A stretch of DNA of 64,000 bases from Gammaproteobacteria bacterium (GTDB lineage Bacteria > Pseudomonadota > Gammaproteobacteria > CAISUE01), in assembly GCA_021156105.1 (NCBI GenBank), contig JAJNBD010000004.1, positions 124,001 through 188,000 on the forward strand, written 5' to 3'. The notes beneath the pieces are model-generated. The model did not search any database, was not told the DNA's origin, and saw only the letters and a list, made by a program, of their open reading frames with translations. Of this stretch, positions 54,995-63,098 are shown piece by piece (within the stretch, counting starts at the first letter, position 1; each line of letters opens with the position of its first letter). The position numbers were made by a program, and so were the translations under genes.

Positions 54995-55189
54995 GTTAGT
55001 GTACTTTTTATTGCTTTATGCATGAGACAGCATAAAATTTTTTAAGAGAAAAGGCAAGTGAGTTTGCCCTGATTCAATGCATCTGATCTGATGAAATATC
55101 GTCAGGCCTAACCAAGGAGATTTTTTAAAGCAAGCTGGGCTTTTAGTCATCTCATTAGCTAGGCTTGGCTTTGAAGGTTTTTAAACTGC

Positions 55190-57043
55190 CTACGGACGTG
55201 GTGCCGTAGGAGAAGCGATGTTAGGCATGGATTGCGAGTCTGTTGCTGCAATCCGAGCATCTATCTCTTTTATGAGTGCTTTTAATTTTTCTTGCAGTTC
55301 ATCAATTTGTTGTGTAAATGGCGGAAGTTTTTGTTGTTCGACTTTGGGATCACTATCATTCCAGTCATTTTCGCTATCGCTTTCGGCATCACTTTCGCTA
55401 CAAGCTTTTCTTCTCCCTTTTAGCGAAAGTTCGAGTAAGGCACTATTTATCCTTTTTAAAATCTTATTAGCTTCTTCCTTGATTTTTGGTAAGTCTGCAG
55501 TAGGCGCTTTTGCTTGACTGCTTAAATACAGGTAATTTTGCTCCAGTGGTACAAGTTCTTTTCGACCAGTAAGTTGTTGAGGCACCGTTTTTATTAAGAG
55601 ATTTGCTAAGAGACCCAGTGACGCATTCGCGCTAATAGCTTGTGATTGGCTGGTTGAGGTTTGATCTTCAGCGGTAGTGGCGGGTTGTAATGAAGTGGCT
55701 TGCTGTTCTGTTGTCGCAGGCGTTTGTGGTTTATCTCTTAAGCTGGCAGCTTTTAATCCATTAGCTTGTGATGTTTTCTCAAACAGTTCTTTGTGGGGCC
55801 GCTGTTTGGGAGTTGGTGCTTGATCTTGAGCGGCGGCGGTTGCTGTTTGTGCAGCAGGAGTTTGCGGCGTAACTCTTAAGCTAGCATCTTTTAATCCTCT
55901 ATTAGCTTGTGAAAACATCTTAAGGAGTTCGGCAGCAAAATTCTTCGCTGGCTGAGGTTGCTCTTTCGAATCAGCTTCTGTGGATTGTTTTGAAGCCGTA
56001 ACTTCGGTTTTATTGGCAGAGTCAGGTAAAGCTGTATGTTCTTGTGCTGTTGAAGGTTGCTCCCGGTGCGGCTGAGGAGCTTCGCCACTTTTTTGTGCTT
56101 CCTTGAGAAGCGCGGCTAAGGGATTAATAGGTCTTTTAGCAGGTTTAGGGGAGCTATGAGGAGCGACTGTTAATGCTGCTGTTACAGCTCGTGCAGAAGC
56201 TGCTGTTGGCAAGCCTTCTGTTAATGAAGGCGTGGTTTGAGCTTCAGATTCAGTATAAGTTGCAGCAGAAACACTTAAACGGCTGGTTAACGAGACTGCT
56301 TTTTGTACGTCTATCAACCTTGTTACCCCTGAATCAACTGTTTGTGGTGTTTGAACGGCGTGCTCAAATTTTGTGTGGGCGTCTTTGCTTAGTCTACGTA
56401 GAGGAATTTCTAATAAAATTTTTTCCAATTCTTTACAAGCTTTAGATGCTTTTATCATGGTCGATATTTGCGGGCCAGTAAAAGTATGATCTTTCATTTT
56501 TTCTACCACTGCGTTGCAAAACCTCACATCAGAGAAAAATAGTTTTTCAAGAGGTCGATTGTTTCCAAGCGCTGCTAAGAAATTTGGCGTTAGAAATGCT
56601 TCAAATTGGTGGCGGGAAAGTCTAGTTTTAATATGCTTTGGCAGCATTTCTACGACTTCTTTGCAAAAGCTATTATTGGTAAAACAAAGTAACTCAAGTT
56701 GTTTATTTGGAATGGCTTTCAGAAAATTTTTAGTTATGAGCGCTTTAACCTCTTCGCCGCCTTTTTCTAACATAGCTTTTACTTTGTGTTCCAAAGCATT
56801 TTCTTGATCATCAGACAGTAAAAGCGAAAATACTACTTCAGAAACTTTGGGCCAGTCGTTAATCGCCAGGCTTTCTAACAAGGAAGGAAAGCAGAACTTG
56901 ATAGTCAAGGATAAGTTAATCGCATCTTCCTGAGGAGCAATCTTGTCTAATACTTGGATAAAAAAGAAAGGCTCAGCAGCAGCTTTCGCAATTAATTTTT
57001 GTTTAAATACTTCATTATCTAATAGAGATGTTGCAAAAAGCAT
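55190..57043 (-). CDS. large low-complexity protein, C-terminal part of a broken paralogue
   Basis: 617 residues from ATG 57043. Residues 1-230 are helical and continue repeats seen upstream (FKQKLIAKAAAEPFFFIQVLDKI, then IKFCFPSLLE). After that come disordered Pro/Gln/Ala-rich stretches, a QTTPSLTEGLP motif (about 270) as in the intact paralogue, and two repeats with SQANxGLKxASLR. An acidic patch SDAESDSENDWNDSD and a coiled-coil-like tail (QQIDELQEKLKALIKEIDARI) close it. Its start lies inside a 99-bp direct repeat and overlaps the upstream fragment in another frame, and it has no own ribosome binding site that I can see. It probably was one gene with the pieces up to 58525. Confidence 0.6.
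   Translation of the reverse strand: MLFATSLLDNEVFKQKLIAKAAAEPFFFIQVLDKIAPQEDAINLSLTIKFCFPSLLESLAINDWPKVSEVVFSLLLSDDQENALEHKVKAMLEKGGEEVKALITKNFLKAIPNKQLELLCFTNNSFCKEVVEMLPKHIKTRLSRHQFEAFLTPNFLAALGNNRPLEKLFFSDVRFCNAVVEKMKDHTFTGPQISTMIKASKACKELEKILLEIPLRRLSKDAHTKFEHAVQTPQTVDSGVTRLIDVQKAVSLTSRLSVSAATYTESEAQTTPSLTEGLPTAASARAVTAALTVAPHSSPKPAKRPINPLAALLKEAQKSGEAPQPHREQPSTAQEHTALPDSANKTEVTASKQSTEADSKEQPQPAKNFAAELLKMFSQANRGLKDASLRVTPQTPAAQTATAAAQDQAPTPKQRPHKELFEKTSQANGLKAASLRDKPQTPATTEQQATSLQPATTAEDQTSTSQSQAISANASLGLLANLLIKTVPQQLTGRKELVPLEQNYLYLSSQAKAPTADLPKIKEEANKILKRINSALLELSLKGRRKACSESDAESDSENDWNDSDPKVEQQKLPPFTQQIDELQEKLKALIKEIDARIAATDSQSMPNIASPTAPRP
56942..57040 (-). repeat. 99-bp direct repeat, copy 2 (gene order)
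   Basis: Identical over 99 bp to 57342-57440, exactly 400 bp away. It codes FATSLLDNEVFKQKLIAKAA and on to LDK. Together with the flanking diverged sequence it marks a tandem duplication within the broken gene. Confidence 0.95.
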
Positions 57044-57338
57044 GTAAGAACCTTTGTTGAAGTTGCGTTAGTATTTCTGAATCATGAAGAAATAAGGTAG
57101 CAATCTTATACAAAGTATTGGCTTGCAGTGGTTGCTCGTCTTGCAGCCTTTTTAATGCAATTGCTTTAAGCAATGCAGTATTTTTTATGCTTGATTCACA
57201 GCCAATATTTTCTAATAAGGTGTAGAAGTAAGAATAGCGAGCTAATTGCGGGATGATTTCTTCTGATGAATTTTCTAGCATGCTGGAGAAACAAAAACGG
57301 ATACTCAGGAAAAGTTGATCGCCATTATCTAAGCGCAC
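57015..57338 (-). CDS. middle fragment of the broken paralogue
   Basis: 107 residues from a GTG at 57338, but the same frame is open upstream to about 57440, so the fragment really starts inside repeat copy 1 (FATSLLDNEVF...). It contains IRFCFSSMLENSSEEIIPQLARYSYFYTLLENIG and KNTALLKAIALKRLQDEQPLQANTL, closely repeating the last part of the protein at 58525. It ends in FCNISIR and a stop 12 codons into repeat copy 2, where the next frame continues. It is unlikely to be a separate gene. Confidence 0.5.
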   Translation of the reverse strand: MRLDNGDQLFLSIRFCFSSMLENSSEEIIPQLARYSYFYTLLENIGCESSIKNTALLKAIALKRLQDEQPLQANTLYKIATLFLHDSEILTQLQQRFLHAFCNISIR

Positions 57339-57341
57339 AAG

Positions 57342-57440
57342 CTTGTCTAATACTTGGATAAAAAAGAAAGGCTCAGCAGCAGCTTTCGCAATTAATTTTT
57401 GTTTAAATACTTCATTATCTAATAGAGATGTTGCAAAAAG
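57342..57440 (-). repeat. 99-bp direct repeat, copy 1 (gene order)
   Basis: Same 99 bp as 56942-57040. The base before the repeat on the gene strand differs: here the preceding codons read LHD, while copy 2 has 41 extra bases between LHD and the repeat, which accounts for a 400-bp rather than 441-bp (147-codon) period. Confidence 0.95.
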
Positions 57441-58525
57441 TCATGAAGAAATAAGGTGGCAATCTTACACAAAGTATTAGCTTGCAGTGGTTGCTCGTCT
57501 TGCAGCCTATTGAAGGCAACTGCCTTAAGTAATTCAGTGTTTTTTATGCTTGATTCACTGCCTATATTTTCTAACAAGGCGTAGAAACCAGTATAACAAG
57601 CTAATTGCTGAATGATTTTTTCTGGTAAATTTTCTTCAGTTTTTATCCATGAAAGGAATAAGTCTAAATTGGCATCAACAAGTTCTTTTGCTACGGGTTT
57701 TTTGAAAATTGCTAAAAATAGTTGGTGCCTTAAGGGTAAGGAAAGTATTGCTTTTGCCTCTTTTAAAATAACTAGTATATTTTCTACTGCTAAAAAAGGA
57801 AGAACAAAATTTACAACTGCTTCTGTATTTTGCGTGATTTCTGTGGATTCCTCAGAAGATCTTGCAAGTGCAAATAATAATGCAGTGATTTCATCTGTAA
57901 GTTTATTAAAAAAGTGTTGTTTCAATTCAGAACATTGCAATAGGCTTTTAAAATTAGCTTGATGAAACGCTTTATTAGGGCAGATTTCACTTTCTGATAA
58001 AAGATTAAATAAAGTATTAGCATCCATATTTAAAGCGCATTCAATGCCAGTATAAGTGAGCTTTACTCTAAGGCTAGCGAGAATTTGTTGTCCTAATAAT
58101 TGTAGTTTTAATTCTTCATAAGCTTTAATCGCTTCTTCAATAGTGTTAAACCGTGTAACAGGTTCTATGCTGGAAAAAGTTCCCATTTCTTTTTGAGTAG
58201 CTTTTAGGTGGCTATTAAAAGATGTGGCATAAGATTCTAAGGCTGATTCTGTAGCGGTTTCTAGCTGTTTCAATTCCTGTGTGATGCGAGAGAGCTTGTC
58301 AAAAAAAGGAAGGCTTTTTTTATTTAGCTTATCTTTTTCTGTTGCCCAATTCTGATAAATTTCTTTTGCGTTATTATGAGAAGTTTTCTTTAAAATTTTA
58401 TGAGCTGCAAAAAGAAGTGATAAGGAGTTAGGAAATAAAGCAATACAGTCTATGACATCGTTAAGGTTTGCTTGAGGTGTTGTTGATAAGAAACGTTCAG
58501 CATCAGCAAGCGTTTTGAGATACAT
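57419..58525 (-). CDS. N-terminal part of the broken paralogue
   Basis: 368 residues. The first 290 are a helical domain shared with the intact protein ending at 54967 (KTLADAERFL, IDCIALFPNSLS, later ASLRVKLTYTGIECALNMDANTL versus the corresponding ELTPTAIQRALKMDVETL). The last 80 belong to a second helical unit (YTGFYALLENIGSESSIKNTELLKAVAFNRLQDEQPLQ). It then runs out of frame in repeat copy 1 and stops (FLQHLY). GGGGAG precedes the start, and the upstream 60 nt match those of the other paralogue. No signal peptide; function unknown. Confidence 0.6.
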   Translation of the reverse strand: MYLKTLADAERFLSTTPQANLNDVIDCIALFPNSLSLLFAAHKILKKTSHNNAKEIYQNWATEKDKLNKKSLPFFDKLSRITQELKQLETATESALESYATSFNSHLKATQKEMGTFSSIEPVTRFNTIEEAIKAYEELKLQLLGQQILASLRVKLTYTGIECALNMDANTLFNLLSESEICPNKAFHQANFKSLLQCSELKQHFFNKLTDEITALLFALARSSEESTEITQNTEAVVNFVLPFLAVENILVILKEAKAILSLPLRHQLFLAIFKKPVAKELVDANLDLFLSWIKTEENLPEKIIQQLACYTGFYALLENIGSESSIKNTELLKAVAFNRLQDEQPLQANTLCKIATLFLHDFLQHLY

Positions 58526-58673
58526 GGTAACTCCCCATAATTTAAAATTATTTTAATAATTAGTGTATTTGTTATTGCTTTAAGCATGAGACAGAATAAT
58601 TTTTTTTCAGAAAAAAAACAAGTTTAATAATATCATAGGCTAAAGCATGGTTTTTTAAATGGTAAAAATTAAT

Positions 58674-60140
58674 TTATCCTTGATGGGTGCCTTGTACTAA
58701 GCGCTTTAAAAAAGGCACTAAAGCAAAACTTATCACAGTAATGGCTAAAGAAAGATAACCATACACCATAAACGCATGGCTATAGATTGGCAAAGAAGCT
58801 TGAGCAGAAAGCTTATCAGGCACTGCCGCAATATTGGCGAGGATGCCCCCAATGGCAAAGGAAGCGGCTTGCGAGAAAAACCAAACACCCATCATCATGC
58901 CCTCGAGTTTTTTCGGAGATAGTACGGTAATCATGGCTAAGCCAATGGGCGAAATTAATAATTCACCAATGGTTTGCAGCATATAACTTAACCCGAGCCA
59001 TTCTGAAGCCGTTTGGCCTTGATTATTGCTAAAATAATGTGTGGTAAAGGCTAATAGGAAAAATCCAGCGCTCATAAATAATACTGCTAAACTAAACTTC
59101 ATTGGCGTGGAAGGGTTTAAGCCACGTTTATCCAGTTTTACCCATAAACTACTTAAGGCAGCGCCAAAAACAATAATAAAGAAGGGATTAAAAAATTGGG
59201 TCGCTTCGGCATCAAAGGGCAAGCCTAAAAAACGTTGGGTCATGTTGCGATCAGCAAATAGCATGAGTGAGGTAAAGGTTTGGTTATAAACAGACCAAAA
59301 GATTACGGAAATCGCAATTAAAATTAAACAAGCAATCATGCGTTTTTGTTGTGAACGATCAAGTTTTAATATCATGAAAGTTAGAATGACGATAGTCGCA
59401 ATAGCGGCGGCAATCACAGCATAATCTGTGGCTTTGGCGTACGTAAAAGCTAGCTCGCATAAGCCAATGCAAAATATGGTTCCCAAAGCTAATAAAGCAT
59501 AAAAACTTTTGGAGGGTGGTGTGGTAGGGGAATCATTTTTGGGGTAATTTCCAAGGTTGCCTAAGCGTTTTTTACCCCAAATGAAAACGATCTGGCCAAT
59601 AATCATACCAGCTGCAGCTAAAAGAAAGCCTGAGTGCCAACCGTAATGGTTAACCATGACGCCAGCAATTAATGGTGGAACTAACGCGCCAATGTTGATC
59701 CCAATATAAAAAATAGTAAAGCCGCCATCACGCCTTGGATCATTTTCAGCATAAAGTTCGCCAACAATGCTAGAAACATTGGGCTTAAAGAAGCCATTGG
59801 CGCAGATGAGTATGCTTAAGCCTAAGAAAAATATAGTGCGATTTGGAAAAGCACAGGTGAGATAAGCAATGGCTAATAACACCCCACCAATCATGATGCT
59901 GCGTTGAAAACCCAGGTAACGGTCAGCTAAATAACCACCAAGGATGGGGGTTAAGTAGAGTAACGAGCTAAAAGCAGCATAAAGCATATCTGCTTCACCA
60001 TCGGCCATATGCAAGGCTTTGGTCATATACAATACCATGATGGTTTGTACGGTATAAAAACCAAAGCGTTCCCATAATTCCGTAAAGGATAATAAATAAA
60101 GTGAAGAGGGTTGCTTTGCGGCTGCTTGCGTATTTTCCAT
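58674..60140 (-). CDS. proton-dependent oligopeptide transporter (POT family)
   Basis: 488 residues with fourteen hydrophobic helices. The POT signature region is present as SFTELWERFGFYTVQTIMVLYM (the E-x-x-E-R-F-x-Y-Y pattern), LGGYLADRYLGFQRSI, and GFTIFYIGINIGALVPPL, as in DtpA/DtpB. It imports di- and tripeptides with protons, a likely nitrogen and carbon source for an amino-acid-using bacterium. Its start has no strong ribosome binding site. It is flanked by the broken paralogue downstream. Confidence 0.92.
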   Translation of the reverse strand: MENTQAAAKQPSSLYLLSFTELWERFGFYTVQTIMVLYMTKALHMADGEADMLYAAFSSLLYLTPILGGYLADRYLGFQRSIMIGGVLLAIAYLTCAFPNRTIFFLGLSILICANGFFKPNVSSIVGELYAENDPRRDGGFTIFYIGINIGALVPPLIAGVMVNHYGWHSGFLLAAAGMIIGQIVFIWGKKRLGNLGNYPKNDSPTTPPSKSFYALLALGTIFCIGLCELAFTYAKATDYAVIAAAIATIVILTFMILKLDRSQQKRMIACLILIAISVIFWSVYNQTFTSLMLFADRNMTQRFLGLPFDAEATQFFNPFFIIVFGAALSSLWVKLDKRGLNPSTPMKFSLAVLFMSAGFFLLAFTTHYFSNNQGQTASEWLGLSYMLQTIGELLISPIGLAMITVLSPKKLEGMMMGVWFFSQAASFAIGGILANIAAVPDKLSAQASLPIYSHAFMVYGYLSLAITVISFALVPFLKRLVQGTHQG

Positions 60141-60297
60141 GGTTTAAAAGTCGATGGCTAAAAGCCACATCATAAAGCTAAGAAGGATTTATCGCAATGA
60201 TAGAGCATAGGCCTGGTTTGGCTAGCATTTATTGCTAAATGTGATGCAACGGGGTAGTATTTAGCTGTGGTTTCTAATTTACTAAGGAGAGTGGGTT

Positions 60298-60771
60298 ATG
60301 AAAAAGGTATTGATGTTAAGTGTAAGTGCTATGTTATTAGCTTATGCAGGGAATGGGATGGCAGTTCAGTTTATATCGCCTGCTTTCCCAGTTTTGGAGG
60401 GATGTGACTTCATGGAGAGCCACGCCCCGCAATTTGATTGCGACACGGTAGAGGAAGTTGTAAAAATGCGCTCTGGAGATACTCTTCAGACAACTGTTGA
60501 GGGACGGCCTTTTGCTTTGACTCGAACAGCTAAGAGACCAGTTTCTTTGAGGAACGGCAAGACGATGTACGAACTAGCTGTTAGTAGGCCTGGCGCTGCT
60601 TTTGAGATTGGTAAAATTGATTTTGTTGTTGATCAGGCAACGGGCACAAATCCAGGTTACAACTGCTACCCTTCTCCAAGGGAGACTATTCTTTACCAAC
60701 GAGGACCAGAATCCATACCAGCGCTGGAAACAAAAGCTGAATTTGCACAAATAAACGATATTAACAACTAA
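60298..60771 (+). CDS. exported protein of unknown function
   Basis: 157 residues. A signal peptide (about 1-22, ending GMA) precedes a domain with three mature cysteines (EGCDFM, FDCDTV and YNCYPS) that I do not recognise. AAGGAG precedes the start, and a strong terminator follows at 60786. The gene sits directly upstream of minD, in the place where minC is found in many relatives, but it is not MinC-like. Confidence 0.7.
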   Translation: MKKVLMLSVSAMLLAYAGNGMAVQFISPAFPVLEGCDFMESHAPQFDCDTVEEVVKMRSGDTLQTTVEGRPFALTRTAKRPVSLRNGKTMYELAVSRPGAAFEIGKIDFVVDQATGTNPGYNCYPSPRETILYQRGPESIPALETKAEFAQINDINN

Positions 60772-60785
60772 ATTTATGACAAAAT

Positions 60786-60813
60786 AAAAAAGGGTGCTTT
60801 GACACCCTTTTTT
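60786..60813 (+). terminator. rho-independent terminator
   Basis: Perfect 11-bp stem AAAAAAGGGTG (60786-60796) / CACCCTTTTTT (60803-60813) with loop CTTTGA, ending in a T run. It separates the exported protein gene from minD. Confidence 0.93.
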
Positions 60814-60922
60814 ATTAAGCTTAAGCACATCGTCTGTTATTGGTTTGCCAAAATGCAGGCAAACACTTGACGAATGCCAATGAAATTGAAACAATTGAGA
60901 AAATTTTTTTAGGAGCTGGAAA

Positions 60923-61753
60923 ATGGCGGAAAAGAAACAAGCAACAGTTATTGTCGTAACTTCTGGTAAAGGTGGTGTCGGTAAAACAACGACTAGCGCA
61001 AGTATTGGTGCTGGCTTGGCGATGAAAGGTTTTAAAACTGTTGTTATTGATTTTGACGTGGGTTTGCGTAACCTTGACTTAGTCATGGGTTGCGAGCGCC
61101 GCGTGGTATATGACTTTGTTAACTTGATTAATGGTGAATCTAACTTGCAACAAACCTTAATCAAAGATAAACGTTTGGAAAATCTTTATGTATTACCTGC
61201 TTCACAAACACGCGATAAAGACGCGCTAACCCGTGAAGGGGTGGAAAAAGTCATTAATGAATTAAAAAATGATTTTGAATTTATCGTCTGTGACTCTCCT
61301 GCAGGTATTGAAAAAGGTGCATTAATGGCGATGCATTTTGCCGATTATGCTGTTGTTGTGACCAATCCTGAAGTTTCTTCTGTACGTGACTCGGACCGTA
61401 TTTTAGGCATTTTATCCAGCAAAACTTATCGTGCTGAACATAACATGGAGCCGGTGAAAGAATATTTGCTGCTCACGCGTTATTCTTTAGAGCGGGTTGA
61501 GCGTGGCGATATGTTAAGCGTGGATGATGTGAAAGATATTTTAGCGATTCCATTACTAGGCGTGATTCCAGAATCACAAGCAGTTTTGCGGGCTTCTAAC
61601 TCAGGTGTGCCGGTCACCTTAGATGTAGAAAGTGATGCAGGACGTGCATACATGGATGCAGTAGGCCGTTTCTTAGGTGAAGATATTGATCACTGGCATT
61701 TGAAATTGAAGAAAAAGGGCTTGTTGGCAAAAATTTTTGGCGGCAATAAATAA
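60923..61753 (+). CDS. minD: septum site-determining protein MinD
   Basis: 276 residues. The deviant Walker A motif SGKGGVGKTT is at 14-23, followed by DFDVGLRNLDLVMGCERRVVYDF and CDSPAGIEKGA (Walker B region), and the C-terminal amphipathic membrane-targeting helix LKKKGLLAKIF. MinD binds ATP and the membrane and recruits MinC and MinE to restrict division to midcell. A TTAGGAGC site precedes the start. minC is not adjacent; minE follows by 14 nt. Confidence 0.97.
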   Translation: MAEKKQATVIVVTSGKGGVGKTTTSASIGAGLAMKGFKTVVIDFDVGLRNLDLVMGCERRVVYDFVNLINGESNLQQTLIKDKRLENLYVLPASQTRDKDALTREGVEKVINELKNDFEFIVCDSPAGIEKGALMAMHFADYAVVVTNPEVSSVRDSDRILGILSSKTYRAEHNMEPVKEYLLLTRYSLERVERGDMLSVDDVKDILAIPLLGVIPESQAVLRASNSGVPVTLDVESDAGRAYMDAVGRFLGEDIDHWHLKLKKKGLLAKIFGGNK

Positions 61754-61767
61754 GCGAGGGATCGATC

Positions 61768-62031
61768 ATGAATTTAAAAAATGTTTTGGATTATTTTCGT
61801 GGTACGCCCCGTAATACGGCTGCGTTAGCAAAAGAACGTTTACAAATTATCGTCTCCCATGAACGTGGCGGTGCTGATGATAAGCGTGACTTTTTACCAC
61901 AGATGGAAAAAGAATTAATCGCCGTGATTGGAAAATATTTTCCCATCGATCAAGAGCAGGTAAAAGTTCAGTTAGCACGTGAAGGTGACTTTTCTGTGTT
62001 GGAATTAAACGTAACTTTGCCAAAAAAATAA
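61768..62031 (+). CDS. minE: cell division topological specificity factor MinE
   Basis: 87 residues, normal for MinE (88 in E. coli). It begins with a short membrane-binding stretch and has AKERLQIIVSHERGG, the MinD-contact helix/strand that triggers MinD ATPase activity, and a C-terminal beta dimer domain (QVKVQLAREGDFSVLELNVTLP). It starts 14 nt after minD, so they are co-expressed. A short hairpin lies 10 nt after its stop. Confidence 0.96.
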   Translation: MNLKNVLDYFRGTPRNTAALAKERLQIIVSHERGGADDKRDFLPQMEKELIAVIGKYFPIDQEQVKVQLAREGDFSVLELNVTLPKK

Positions 62032-62041
62032 CTTTCTCTAT

Positions 62042-62063
62042 CGTTCCCGCGCAAGCGGGAACG
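62042..62063. repeat. palindrome between minE and epmA
   Basis: CGTTCCCGC (62042-62050) pairs perfectly with GCGGGAACG (62055-62063) around GCAA. It fills most of the 38-nt gap. It may be a dispersed intergenic repeat and also a weak terminator of minDE; there is no T run. Confidence 0.6.
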
Positions 62064-62069
62064 TGCTTT

Positions 62070-63017
62070 ATGACCTGGAAACCGACTGCTTCTATTGCGC
62101 ATTTAAAAATGCGCGCTGAAATTCTTGCCAAAATCCGTGAATTTTTTGCCATCCGCAAGGTCATGGAAGTTGAAACGCCTAGCTTAAGCCATTCGACGAT
62201 TCCTGATCCTTGCATTCTTAGTTTTCAAGTTTTAAATACAGATTTATATTTGCAGACTTCGCCAGAGTTTGCCATGAAACGTTTATTAGCCGCAGGTTCT
62301 GGGCCGATTTATCAAATTGCTAAAGCTTTTCGTGTGGATGAAAGCGGACGTTTACATAATCCTGAATTTACCATGCTGGAATGGTACCGGCCTGGCTTTA
62401 CCCATCGCGACTTAATTATTGAAGTCGATGCGCTGCTGCGCCGTATATTAAATTGTGAAGTATCCAAATGTGAAACGTATGGTGATTTATTCCAACAGTA
62501 TTTACAGATCAACCCTTATCAAACAAGCCTCGAAGAATTAAAAGATTGTGCACAAAAAAATCAGATTGAAGTTTTTGATGCAGAAAAATTTACGACAGTG
62601 ACAGATTGGTTACAGCTATTGATGGCGCATATCATTGAACCACATTTGGGCCAAAACCATCAGCCAACCGTTGTGACAGATTTCCCGATTGCCCAAGCCG
62701 CCTTAGCGAAAGCAGATCCGTATAATCCTTTAGTGGCTGAGCGTTTTGAAGTGTATTGGAAAGGTATGGAGCTAGCCAATGGCTTTCATGAATTATGTGA
62801 TGCCAAAGAGCAAAGGAAGCGTTTTGAAGCCAATAACGCGGAGCGCTGTGCACAAGGGCTTCCTGAAATTCCTCTCGATGAAAATTTTTTAGCAGCGCTT
62901 GAGCATGGTATGCCTGCTTGCGCGGGGGTTGCGCTAGGCATTGACCGTTTAGTGATGGCCGCATTAAATCTTGACAATATTGCTGATGTCATTGCCTTTC
63001 CGGTCGAGAGGGCGTAG
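62070..63017 (+). CDS. epmA: elongation factor P--(R)-beta-lysine ligase
   Basis: 315 residues, close to E. coli EpmA (325). It is a shortened class II lysyl-tRNA synthetase without the anticodon domain: FRVDESGRLHNPEFTMLEWYRPGF is the motif 2 region and GMPACAGVALGIDRLVMAAL is motif 3. EpmA attaches beta-lysine to EF-P, helping ribosomes pass polyproline stretches; the low-complexity proteins in this window contain such runs. epmB and efp are not in the window. Its ribosome binding site is weak. Confidence 0.93.
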   Translation: MTWKPTASIAHLKMRAEILAKIREFFAIRKVMEVETPSLSHSTIPDPCILSFQVLNTDLYLQTSPEFAMKRLLAAGSGPIYQIAKAFRVDESGRLHNPEFTMLEWYRPGFTHRDLIIEVDALLRRILNCEVSKCETYGDLFQQYLQINPYQTSLEELKDCAQKNQIEVFDAEKFTTVTDWLQLLMAHIIEPHLGQNHQPTVVTDFPIAQAALAKADPYNPLVAERFEVYWKGMELANGFHELCDAKEQRKRFEANNAERCAQGLPEIPLDENFLAALEHGMPACAGVALGIDRLVMAALNLDNIADVIAFPVERA

Positions 63018-63098
63018 ATTAATGCAGAGTGGCGCAGCGCGTGCCTGCTATTATCTTGACGAGCATGCTTCGCTTTTCCCACCCTGCTTAAAATAGGT

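Noticed and set aside
57015..57338. Independent 107-residue gene
   Set aside because: Its sequence continues upstream repeats in the same frame and ends within the direct repeat; it is a fragment of the broken gene, not a stand-alone gene.
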